Shown piece by piece: positions 34,983-41,311 of a stretch of 41,311 nucleotides of DNA. Positions within the stretch are counted from its first letter, which is position 1; every line of letters starts with the position of its first letter. The stretch lies in contig JAQXJZ010000012.1 of assembly GCA_029009515.1 (NCBI GenBank), forward strand, positions 1 through 41,311, given 5' to 3'. The notes under the pieces were generated by a model, which searched no databases, had not been told where the DNA came from, and saw only the letters and a program-made list of their open reading frames with translations. Both the position numbers and the translations under genes were made by a program. Source of the DNA: a bacterium (GTDB taxonomy: Bacteria; Bacillota; Clostridia; Christensenellales; Aristaeellaceae).

Positions 34983-35193
34983 CCGCCGGAGGCGGAGTGA
35001 AATCTGCCTTCGGCAGGTGAAATCCGCTGCGGCGGGTGAAATCTGCCTTCGGCAGGTGAAATCCGCTTCGCGGGTGAAATCACCTGCTGAAGCAGGTGGA
35101 TTGAAGTTAGAAGTCAGGAGAGGAAACGAACTGACTTCTTTTTTTTGCGCTCGAGCAAGCCGCGACCCCTTCCGGGGAGCGGCGGTCTTAGAT
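34983..35193 (+). repeat. TGAAATC-spaced hairpin array with composite tail, copy A
   Basis: Directly after the tsaD stop come short hairpins separated by TGAAATC, at 34998, 35018, 35037, 35057 and 35075 (period 18-20). Stems differ but stay paired: TGCC-TTC-GGCA, CGC-TGC-GGCG, CGC-TTC-GCG, ACCTGC-TGAA-GCAGGT. A tail follows: AGAAGTCAG (35109-35117) pairing with CTGACTTCT, then eight T (terminator-like), and a GCCGCGACCCC/GGGGAGCGGC hairpin (35159-35184). The same order of parts recurs reversed at 40957-41201. It accounts for most of the 323-bp gap up to 35303. Confidence 0.85.
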
Positions 35194-35206
35194 TCAACAA
35201 TCAACA

Positions 35207-35242
35207 CACAAAAACACCGCGCACCTTTTAGGTGCGCGGTGT
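35207..35242 (-). terminator. Terminator of the five-repeat lipoprotein gene
   Basis: On the minus strand ACACCGCGCACCT (35242-35230) pairs with AGGTGCGCGGTGT (35226-35214), followed by TTTTGTGTG. This strong intrinsic terminator lies downstream of the post-stop repeat copy 2. Confidence 0.88.
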
Positions 35243-35303
35243 GCGGGATGCAGGGGGCTCAGCCCCCTGCCGGGATCCAAGGGCAGAGCCCTTGGCGTCC
35301 CCC
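35239..35303 (-). repeat. Post-stop double-hairpin repeat, copy 2
   Basis: Read on the minus strand directly after the TAA of the lipoprotein gene: GGGGGACGCC, the hairpin CAAGGGCTCTGCCCTTG, GATCCCGG, then the hairpin GCAGGGGG/CCCCCTGC and CATCCCGCAC. It aligns along its length with 3749-3814, which also follows a TAA. Confidence 0.85.
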
Positions 35304-37025
35304 TTAAATATTAGACGGTTTCGCGTTGGAGCTGAACAGCTTGCGCTGCGTGTCCTGACCGGCAATGCCGTCTATGTAGAGGCCGTTGACCTCCTGGAAG
35401 GCCATCACGGCGTTCTCGGTGGCGGAGTCATACTTGCCGGTGATGTCGCCATCGTAGTACTTGAGCTCGTACAGGGCGTACTGCAGGCGCTTCACGGCGC
35501 TGCCGGAGGAACCGGTCTGCAGCTTGGAGTAGGTACCGCTTTCACTGGTGCCGCCGTACAGCAGGCGCTGGGTGGTGGGGCCGGCCACGCCGGTCACGCG
35601 CAGACCCTTGGCGCGCTGGTATTTTTCAACGGCCTTCTCGGTGCCGCCGCCGTAGCTGCCATCCACAGTGCCGGAGTAGTAGCCGGTGGCGGACAGGGCG
35701 GACTGCAGGGCGGTCACTTCGTTGCGCTTGGAGGAAGAAGAGCTGCTGGACAGGCTGGAGTAGCCGTTGCTGGAAGCGGTGAGACCGTAGTTCTCGGGGC
35801 TGTCCTTGCTGCCGGAAGTGCTGCCGGAAGAGGAGGAGGATCCGCCGCCCAGCGCAGACTGGATGGCGTTCAGGGTCGCCTTGCCGGCCACGCCGTCGGC
35901 GGTGAGGCCGCGGGCACGCTGGAAGGCCATGACAGCTGCGGTGGTGCCGGCGCCGTAGTCGCCGTCCACGCTGCCGGAGTAGTAGCCGAGGGTGCGCAGA
36001 TTCTTCTGCAGGGTGCGCACGCTGTCACCAACGGCGCCTTCCTTCAGCGCGCCCAGGTGACCGGCCACGCTGGTGGCCTTCTTGGCAGAGGAGGAATACA
36101 GCATGCTCAGCGTAGTGGGGCCGGCAACGCCGTCGTTCCAAATGTCGTGGCGCTTCTGGAAGGCCTTCACGGCGGCCTCGGTGGTGGCTTCAAACTCGCC
36201 GTCCGCGGTGCCGGTCAGGTAGCCCAGCACGATGAGGCGGTTTTGCAGGATCTTGACCTGGCTGCCGCTGTTGCCAAGGCGCAGGTAGATATCCGTCTTG
36301 CCGTTGGTGTACATGGTGGCGGTGTTCTGGGTGGGACGGGTGGTGGTGCCGGTGGAGGTGCTGGTGGAAGGCTTGGCGGTCACGGAGGTGGCCGTCTTTT
36401 TCTTGGCATTTTCGCTGTAAAGCACTTCAAGGGTGCGCTTGCCGGCCTTGCCGTCCACGCTCAGTCCGTTGTTGGCCTGGAAATCGCGCACAGCCAACTC
36501 GGTGCCGGCGCCAAAGTCGCCGTCCACGCTGCCGGTGTAATAACCCAGATTTTTCAGACGCTGCTGCATGCGCTTCACGTCCGCGCCTTCAGAACCCACC
36601 TTCAGCGTGGTCACGCCCGTGGTGGTCGTGCTTCCGCTGGTGGAGGTGGTAGGGCGGGGCGTGGCGGTAGCGGTCTGACCCACGGTGGCGGTGATGATGG
36701 AAGGCGCCTGCGTGGGAATAACCACGCTGCCGGAAGTGGGCAGCACCTGGCTGGGCGGGTTGGTAGCGGTATCGGCGCCAAAGTCCCACTCAGACCAGTC
36801 CACCGCGCTGCTGGTGGGCGCGGGGGTAGGCGTGATGGTAACGGTGGGGGTGGGCGTGATGACGGTGTCAAAGTTCTGGGCGTTATCGCCAACCGTCAGG
36901 CCGTTGTCGCCATCCACCACGCGGTCCGGCTCCATATAGCAGGCGGTGAGCAGCAGGCACACCAGCGCCAGCATCACGGCCATGGCCATACGCTTGGAGG
37001 CGGAGGCACTCTTTCTTTCCTTCAT
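35304..37025 (-). CDS. Lipoprotein with five peptidoglycan-binding repeats
   Basis: The 573-residue product has a basic N-terminus, a hydrophobic segment and the lipobox L-L-T-A-C (lipidated Cys29), so it should be anchored outside the cytoplasmic membrane. A Pro/Thr-rich spacer (about 55-140) precedes five PG_binding_1 repeats at roughly 141-204, 247-311, 326-392, 430-491 and 500-566. Each has the G-Y-Y-x-G-x-V-D-G-x-Y/F-G-x-x-T core and a V-x-G-x-A-G-x-x-T end, separated by Ser/Thr linkers. Repeat 5 is the most diverged. No catalytic domain is visible, so it probably tethers membrane and cell wall, or serves as a scaffold. The start is ATG 37025 with ATGGAGTG upstream. It has its own promoter and terminator. 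Confidence 0.88.
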   Translation of the reverse strand: MKERKSASASKRMAMAVMLALVCLLLTACYMEPDRVVDGDNGLTVGDNAQNFDTVITPTPTVTITPTPAPTSSAVDWSEWDFGADTATNPPSQVLPTSGSVVIPTQAPSIITATVGQTATATPRPTTSTSGSTTTTGVTTLKVGSEGADVKRMQQRLKNLGYYTGSVDGDFGAGTELAVRDFQANNGLSVDGKAGKRTLEVLYSENAKKKTATSVTAKPSTSTSTGTTTRPTQNTATMYTNGKTDIYLRLGNSGSQVKILQNRLIVLGYLTGTADGEFEATTEAAVKAFQKRHDIWNDGVAGPTTLSMLYSSSAKKATSVAGHLGALKEGAVGDSVRTLQKNLRTLGYYSGSVDGDYGAGTTAAVMAFQRARGLTADGVAGKATLNAIQSALGGGSSSSSGSTSGSKDSPENYGLTASSNGYSSLSSSSSSSKRNEVTALQSALSATGYYSGTVDGSYGGGTEKAVEKYQRAKGLRVTGVAGPTTQRLLYGGTSESGTYSKLQTGSSGSAVKRLQYALYELKYYDGDITGKYDSATENAVMAFQEVNGLYIDGIAGQDTQRKLFSSNAKPSNI

Positions 37026-37097
37026 ATTGCTTCACTCCATTCACTGGAAAAGTCAGTCGTAAATGTTACAAAGATGCTACGATATTGCATCAAGCAT

Positions 37098-37126
37098 ATT
37101 GTACAGGGAAAACGCTGGAAAATCAA
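37098..37126 (-). promoter_or_regulatory. SigA promoter of the lipoprotein gene
   Basis: On the minus strand TTGATT (37121-37126) and TACAAT (37098-37103) are spaced by 17 bp, about 70 bp upstream of the start. Confidence 0.8.
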
Positions 37127-37214
37127 GCCCGAATATTCATCTTCCCATCATTTTAACGTACAAAATGCATGTTTTTCTTCCCGTGAAATGAAATATTTTT
37201 GTCACAAATTTGTG

Positions 37215-40200
37215 TCACAGGTCATTTTCCGCGAATGATTCTCCCAGCCTGAGGGCAAACAGGTGCACCTCGCTGACGGGATAAGGCGTGCCGGTCATGA
37301 GCGCCTGGCGGTAGAAGGAGAGCTGACGGCGGTAGCGCGGCCAGAGATCGGCGGCGCTTTCAACGCGGTCGGTTTTGAAATCCACCAGCACCCACTGCCC
37401 GTTTTCCATGAAACACAGGTCGATCACGCCCTGCACCATGGTGGCAAAGGGCTCGCGCACGCGCAGGTTGAAGGGCCACTCGCGCATGACGGTGGTGGAT
37501 GCAAGCATGCGCCTGCCCAAATCGCTTTCAAAGAAGCGGCACACCATGCGCCGGTCGATGCAGTCCGCCTGCTCGGGGGTGATGACGCCCGCATCCATCA
37601 GCCGGTCGCACTCGCTGCACACAAAGGCGTAGAGCGCCTTGGGGTGATCCACACGGCTGCGCACGCCGTCCAGCGGAATCAGCCCCAGCATGCGGTGGGT
37701 TTCCACACCCACCATCAGGGCGCGTTCCTCCTTGGGCGGCTCCAGAAAGGCCGGGCGCGCAGGCAGGGAGCTGAGCAGCTTTGGCTGCGCCGAGGTGAGC
37801 GGGAAGCGCTTGGTTTCGGCGCTTTCCTCATCGGCGCTGAGCGCCTCGCCCTCGTCCATGGCGCGGCACAGCGCGGTCACGCCCACCTTGAGCGGATGAT
37901 GCCCGAAGTGCAGCCTGGGCGCGATGGGATCCTCTGCCGAACGGGGCAGAAAGAAGTTTTCCACAGGTTTATCCTCAGTGGCCGCAAGGGACAGGGGGAT
38001 GGGGGTGATGTCACTTCTGGTCGCTTTCGGGATACCGTTTGCGGGATCCATGTGGAAAACGACCTTCCAAGGCCGTGTTTTCTGTGGAAAACTTGTGGAT
38101 TCTGAGGGAAACTCATTTTCCATCTGTGTTTTCCTTGCTTCCTGTGTGGATAACTCGTCATGCGGCTGCACGCACTGCACCACCCAGTCCAGATAGCTGC
38201 GCGCGCTGCGCACCGCGTACACGTCGGACGGATTGCTGCGCAGCTCATCCATCCCATCCGGGTCGAGCGATTTGGGGCTTTCGCAGCCCACCATCACCAG
38301 TCGGCTCTTGGGACGGGTGAGCGCCACATACAAAACCCTCGCGCGCTCGGCGCGTTCGGCGTTCTTTTCGCGCAGGGCAATGGCGCCCTGCAAAAGCGTT
38401 GCGCGCCTGGTGCGGGCCTGCTCGTTCACATAACCCATGCCAAAGCCCACCTCGCCATGCACGCTCACGGCGCGGCTGCTGGCGCGGCCAAACATGCTGC
38501 GGCCCAGGTTCATCACATACACGGTGGGAAACTCCAGACCCTTGGACTTGTGGATGGTCATGATGCGCACCACATTGTCCCAGGGGTTGATGACGGTGGG
38601 GCTGCCCTCATCGGACGGGCCGTCCATGAGCAGCGTTTCCACAAAGCCATGCAGGCCGTCGGTGTGGGTCTTTTCGTAATCAGCGGCGCGGTGGCACAGC
38701 ATGCGCAGGTTGGCCTGACGAAGCTCGCCGCCGGTCTGCGCGCCGTAGTGCGCGTAGAGGCCGCTGCGGCCCAGAAAATCCCACAGGTACTGGGAAAGCG
38801 GCATGCTGCGCAGGTAAAAGCGCTCCTCCTCCATCACCCGCAGCACCTCTTTGCAGCGGGTGCGCAGGGGTTCATCCGCCTCCTCGGCGGCGAAGGAGAG
38901 CGCGGTCAGGTAGCTGGCTTCCTTTTCCGGCTTCATCAGGCGGATCTGCGCCAGCTCGCTTTCGCTCATTTCAAACAGGGGGCTACGCAGGATGCTCAGG
39001 AGCGGCACATCGTTCATCAGGTTGTCCAGCACCGTCAGGTACTGGATGAGCTGCGTGACCTCCTCCGATCCCATGGCGTCGCCGCTGCCTTCGCAGTACA
39101 CGGGAATGCCCGCGCGGGTGAACACCATTTCCACCTTGTCGGCAATGCCCTTGCTCACGGGCAGGAGCACGGCGATATCGCGGTATTCAGCCTTGCCTTC
39201 GCGCACCTGATCCAGAATGTCCTGCGCGATGAACGCCGCCTCGTACATGGCCTGCTTCTGGGCGCGGCTTTCCTCCGTGCTCAGAATGTGCAGCTCGGTC
39301 ACGGGGCCGTCGGGCGCGGGATTGCCGGGGTAGAGCTTGGCGTCGTCGTCGTAATCAATCTCGGTCACGCGACTGTCCATGACGTGCTCAAACACGCGGT
39401 TGACGGCGTCCAGCACAGGCTCGCGGGAACGGAAATTGCGGTTGAGGATGATTTTTCTCTCTTCCGCGTCCGCATCGTGTCGGAAGCGGTTCAGCTTGCC
39501 CAGGAACAGCCCGGGCTCGGCCAGACGGAAGCGGTAGATGGACTGCTTTACGTCGCCCACATAGAACGCGTACTGCGGATGCTTCTCATCCCACGGTCTC
39601 TTGAGGCCATTGAGGATGGCCTCCTGCAGCTCGCTCACGTCCTGATATTCATCCACAAAGATGGCGTCGAACTGCCCCTGCAGCTCCTTTTTGAGCTGCT
39701 CATCCTTGAGGATGGACAGCGTCATATGCTCCAGATCGTTAAAATCGATCACGGCCTGTTCGCGCTTCTTTTCGCCGAAACGCTCGTGGAAAGAGGTCAT
39801 CACCTTGGCCAGCCCGCGGTTGGCGGGCGCCATGGCCTGCAGATCGCTCACGGCTGCGTCCACGTCGGCAGGCAGCAGCTTGGCGATTTCCTCCACCATG
39901 TCCTTCATGCGGCTGCGGCGGTCGGTGAAGCGCTCCTTGAGCCTTGCCTCATCGCCGGTAGCGGGGCGCACCACGGGCAGCCGGCTGAACTTGGCGGATG
40001 CAATCTTCTGCATCAGGGCGGTCAGGCCGGTATCGCAGGCATCGCTGATTTCGCGGATCAATTCGCCGTCATCGCGGATGGTGGAGAGATATTTTTCCGG
40101 AAACGCCGGATCGTGCTTTGCTTCCTCGCTGCTTTCATGCCACAGGCTTCGCATGCCTTCGATGATCATACCCGCCTCGCGGCAGAAGGCCACGGCCATG

Positions 40201-40805
40201 GGCTCCTGATCCAGCGTATCCTTCCGCCATGTTTTCATGGCGTGAACCCTGAGCCACTCCATGGGGTCCGGCCTGGACATCAGAAAACGGTACAGCGAAT
40301 CCAGCATGGCGCTGATCTCGCGCTCGTTGAACTTGGCGCACAGCGCCTTCACGTCCTCGTCCTCATGGGCGCGCACGTACAGCCAGTCCAGCGTTTCCTC
40401 CATGCTTTCGCGGTAGAAAGCCTCGCGGGTGCGTTCATCGCACAGGCCAAACTGCGGGTCGATCTGGCAATGCTGAAAATGCTGCCTCACGGTCTTCTGG
40501 CAGAACGAGTGGATGGTGGAGATCTGCGCCCCGGCCACCAGATCGGCCTGACGTGCAAGGCGCGCGTCGTTTTCGCCAGCCGCAGCCAGCCGGCTTTCCA
40601 GCCTCTCGCGCATCTCGCCGGCCGCCGCTCTTGTGAACGTGACAATCAGCATCCGATCGATGCTCAGCCCGTCCTTCACAATCAGATCGACAATCCTTTC
40701 CACCAGCACAGCAGTCTTGCCGCTGCCCGCCGCCGCCGACACCAGCAGCTCCCGGTTGCGCGCATCAATGGCCTGCTGCTGCGCAGGCGTGAAGGTTACG
40801 GCCAT
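37215..40805 (-). CDS. addA: Helicase-exonuclease AddAB, subunit AddA
   Basis: AddA is the helicase-nuclease subunit that processes double-strand breaks for RecA loading. The 1196-residue protein has the expected length. UvrD-type motifs are visible: Walker A S-A-A-A-G-S-G-K-T (23-31), motif Ia-like V-T-F-T-R-A-A-A-G-E-M, D-E-Y-Q-D-V-S, and V-G-D-V-K-Q-S-I-Y-R-F-R. The late T-I-H-K-S-K-G-L-E-F and V-A-L-T-R-P motifs also appear, and the C-terminal nuclease motif V-L-V-D-F-K-T-D. The start is ATG 40805 with AAAGGAGG nine bases upstream. addB, normally directly upstream, is not here. A weakly conserved linker (around residues 880-950) is encoded by AT-richer DNA carrying DnaA-box sequences. A parS-like site overlaps the start of the Shine-Dalgarno region. 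Confidence 0.97.
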   Translation of the reverse strand: MAVTFTPAQQQAIDARNRELLVSAAAGSGKTAVLVERIVDLIVKDGLSIDRMLIVTFTRAAAGEMRERLESRLAAAGENDARLARQADLVAGAQISTIHSFCQKTVRQHFQHCQIDPQFGLCDERTREAFYRESMEETLDWLYVRAHEDEDVKALCAKFNEREISAMLDSLYRFLMSRPDPMEWLRVHAMKTWRKDTLDQEPMAVAFCREAGMIIEGMRSLWHESSEEAKHDPAFPEKYLSTIRDDGELIREISDACDTGLTALMQKIASAKFSRLPVVRPATGDEARLKERFTDRRSRMKDMVEEIAKLLPADVDAAVSDLQAMAPANRGLAKVMTSFHERFGEKKREQAVIDFNDLEHMTLSILKDEQLKKELQGQFDAIFVDEYQDVSELQEAILNGLKRPWDEKHPQYAFYVGDVKQSIYRFRLAEPGLFLGKLNRFRHDADAEERKIILNRNFRSREPVLDAVNRVFEHVMDSRVTEIDYDDDAKLYPGNPAPDGPVTELHILSTEESRAQKQAMYEAAFIAQDILDQVREGKAEYRDIAVLLPVSKGIADKVEMVFTRAGIPVYCEGSGDAMGSEEVTQLIQYLTVLDNLMNDVPLLSILRSPLFEMSESELAQIRLMKPEKEASYLTALSFAAEEADEPLRTRCKEVLRVMEEERFYLRSMPLSQYLWDFLGRSGLYAHYGAQTGGELRQANLRMLCHRAADYEKTHTDGLHGFVETLLMDGPSDEGSPTVINPWDNVVRIMTIHKSKGLEFPTVYVMNLGRSMFGRASSRAVSVHGEVGFGMGYVNEQARTRRATLLQGAIALREKNAERAERARVLYVALTRPKSRLVMVGCESPKSLDPDGMDELRSNPSDVYAVRSARSYLDWVVQCVQPHDELSTQEARKTQMENEFPSESTSFPQKTRPWKVVFHMDPANGIPKATRSDITPIPLSLAATEDKPVENFFLPRSAEDPIAPRLHFGHHPLKVGVTALCRAMDEGEALSADEESAETKRFPLTSAQPKLLSSLPARPAFLEPPKEERALMVGVETHRMLGLIPLDGVRSRVDHPKALYAFVCSECDRLMDAGVITPEQADCIDRRMVCRFFESDLGRRMLASTTVMREWPFNLRVREPFATMVQGVIDLCFMENGQWVLVDFKTDRVESAADLWPRYRRQLSFYRQALMTGTPYPVSEVHLFALRLGESFAENDL
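37957..38153. other. Cluster of DnaA-box sequences within addA
   Basis: Four 9-mers fit TTWTNCACA within 197 bp: TTTTCCACA (37957-37965, plus), TGTGGAAAA (38051-38059 and 38083-38091, minus) and the strict TGTGGATAA (38145-38153, minus). A weaker TGTGGATTC lies at 38094. The segment encodes a variable linker and is AT-richer than the rest of the gene. Confidence 0.45.
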
Positions 40806-40822
40806 AAGGAAAAACCTCCTTT

Positions 40823-40838
40823 TGTTTCACGTGAAACG
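40823..40838. other. parS-like site in the addA leader
   Basis: TGTTTCACGTGAAACG matches the parS consensus at 15 of 16 positions. It lies immediately upstream of the addA Shine-Dalgarno, 12.7 kb from the perfect pair. Confidence 0.85.
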
Positions 40839-40872
40839 GAGACGGTGGGACGAAACGGGGGGCCTCCGGCGG

Positions 40873-40924
40873 GCAGGGGCAGTGCCCCTGCACCCCAGAC
40901 TGCGCCTTCCTTTGGAAGGCGCAG
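40873..40924. repeat. Two GC-rich hairpins upstream of addA
   Basis: GCAGGGGC/GCCCCTGC (40873-40891, followed by ACCCC) resembles the core of the post-stop double-hairpin repeats. CTGCGCCTTCC/GGAAGGCGCAG (40900-40924) is a second perfect stem. Neither has a T-run. They form part of the 397-bp non-coding stretch 40806-41202. Confidence 0.6.
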
Positions 40925-40956
40925 AGGGGGATTATTGTGTTTAGGGTTGCTGCTAA

Positions 40957-41201
40957 GACCGCCGCTCCCCGGAAGGGGTCGCGGCTCGCTTGACGGTATG
41001 GGGATTCTTGTTTGTTGGATGGGTCAGACCGCCGGTCGGCGGAAGGCCTCCCGGCTCGCTTGAGCGCAGGGGAATAGAAGTCAATTCGCTTCCTCTCCTG
41101 ACCTCTAACTCCAATCCTCCTGCTTCAGCAGGAGATTTCACCCGTCCCCCGGACGGATTTCACCTGCCGTAGGCAGATTTCACCCGCCGCAGCGGATTTC
41201 A
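40957..41201 (-). repeat. TGAAATC-spaced hairpin array with composite tail, copy B
   Basis: On the minus strand, directly after the stop at 41203, TGAAATC spacers occur at 41201, 41182, 41162 and 41140. They separate the hairpins CCGCTGCGGCGG, CTGCCTACGGCAG, CGTCC-GGGGGACG and TCCTGC-TGAA-GCAGGA. The tail then matches copy A: GGATTGGAGTTAGAGGTCAG, a gap, TTGACTTCT and GCGCTCAAGCGAGCC. The last module, CAAGCGAGCC with GGCGGTCT, occurs twice (41026-41066 and 40958-40993). Confidence 0.85.
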
Positions 41202-41202
41202 T

Positions 41203-41311
41203 TCATAGCAATCCTGTGCGGTATGCTTCGAGCAGTTCCTGCAGATCTGCTATGCTCTCTGAAAGTTCCTTGCCTTCGTCGGTGTCATACACAAACTGCC
41301 TGACGGGGTAT
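41203..41311 (-). CDS. C-terminal fragment, possibly class III fructose-1,6-bisphosphatase
   Basis: An open frame enters from the right edge and stops at 41203, giving 35 residues that end Y-D-T-D-E-G-K-E-L-S-E-S-I, then A-D-L-Q-E-L-L-E-A-Y-R-T-G-L-L. The amphipathic D-T-x-x-G-x-E-L followed by I-x-D-L-x-x-L-L-x-A-Y-x-x-G resembles the tail I remember for the Firmicute class III fructose-bisphosphatase, but 35 residues are too few to be sure. That the frame is coding is supported by its clean open reading and by the post-stop hairpin array that follows, as after other genes here. Confidence 0.4.
   Translation of the reverse strand, partial: YPVRQFVYDTDEGKELSESIADLQELLEAYRTGLL

Noticed and set aside
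34983-35101. CRISPR array
   Set aside because: Units are 18-20 bp with self-paired variable parts, far shorter than CRISPR repeat plus spacer, and no cas gene is present.
37203-37214. Palindrome CACAAATTTGTG next to the addA stop, as a possible Crp/Fnr-type operator
   Set aside because: It lies at the 3' end of addA and about 80 bp upstream of the lipoprotein -35 box. With a single short copy in AT-rich DNA I see no firm support.

Overview
The window looks like a chromosomal segment from an anaerobic, spore-forming, GC-rich Firmicute of the class Clostridia. The evidence is a sleB-ypeB cortex-lysis pair, an oligoendopeptidase F of Firmicute type, addA instead of recB, consensus SigA-type promoters (TTGACA/TATAAT, 16-18 bp spacing), strong AGGAGG ribosome binding sites with frequent TTG or GTG starts, and two perfect ParB/Spo0J parS sites. 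I cannot name a genus. The parS sites (28033-28048, 28071-28086, and a one-mismatch copy at 40823-40838) suggest an origin-proximal location. I see no rRNA, tRNA, phage, IS transposase or CRISPR.

Layout. 1-900: the end of an SDR oxidoreductase and a frameshifted small membrane protein. 900-8300: a polysaccharide flippase (-), a DUF362/ferredoxin protein (+), uvrA (+) behind a highly structured spacer, and a MATE exporter (-) with two promoters flanking a terminator hairpin. 8500-14000: radA and a YacL-type PIN-TRAM protein, then a HAD phosphatase plus GH3 glycosidase operon. 14000-18000 (-): pepF, pfkA and an AraC-type regulator. 18260-20910: an MBOAT acyltransferase with its SGNH partner. 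21076-23077: sleB-ypeB. 23056-24561 (-): an Lsa/Vga-type ABC-F protein with a 220-nt leader. 25195-26445: an MBL-fold hydrolase and a VOC protein behind a long leader. 26577-27957 (-): a GtrA and LPG-synthase-TM membrane pair. 28209-34980: secA, prfB, a DUF1461 membrane protein, a 329-bp repeat element, a DUF559 nuclease and tsaD. 35304-41311 (-): a lipoprotein with five peptidoglycan-binding repeats, addA, and the last codons of what may be a class III fructose-bisphosphatase.

The most unusual content is non-coding. Several families of palindromic repeats occupy the spacers, and some start directly after a stop codon in the sense direction. They include arrays of small hairpins separated by TGAAATC (34983, 41201 reverse, and a related short array at 26576 reverse), a double-hairpin unit (3749 and 35303 reverse), an inverted duplication between secA and prfB, and a MITE-like element with perfect 14-bp terminal inverted repeats and an 85-bp tandem repeat. 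That last element ends 35 bp before a small DUF559 nuclease gene, and element and gene together sit inside an otherwise housekeeping gene string. A nuclease-plus-repeat pairing, by analogy with RAYT/REP, is my best candidate for an undescribed system.

Other candidates are a cluster of DnaA-box sequences inside addA, leader RNAs in front of the ABC-F, MBL and MATE genes, and a prfB that has lost its programmed frameshift. All functional calls come from reading motifs by eye; no database search was possible.
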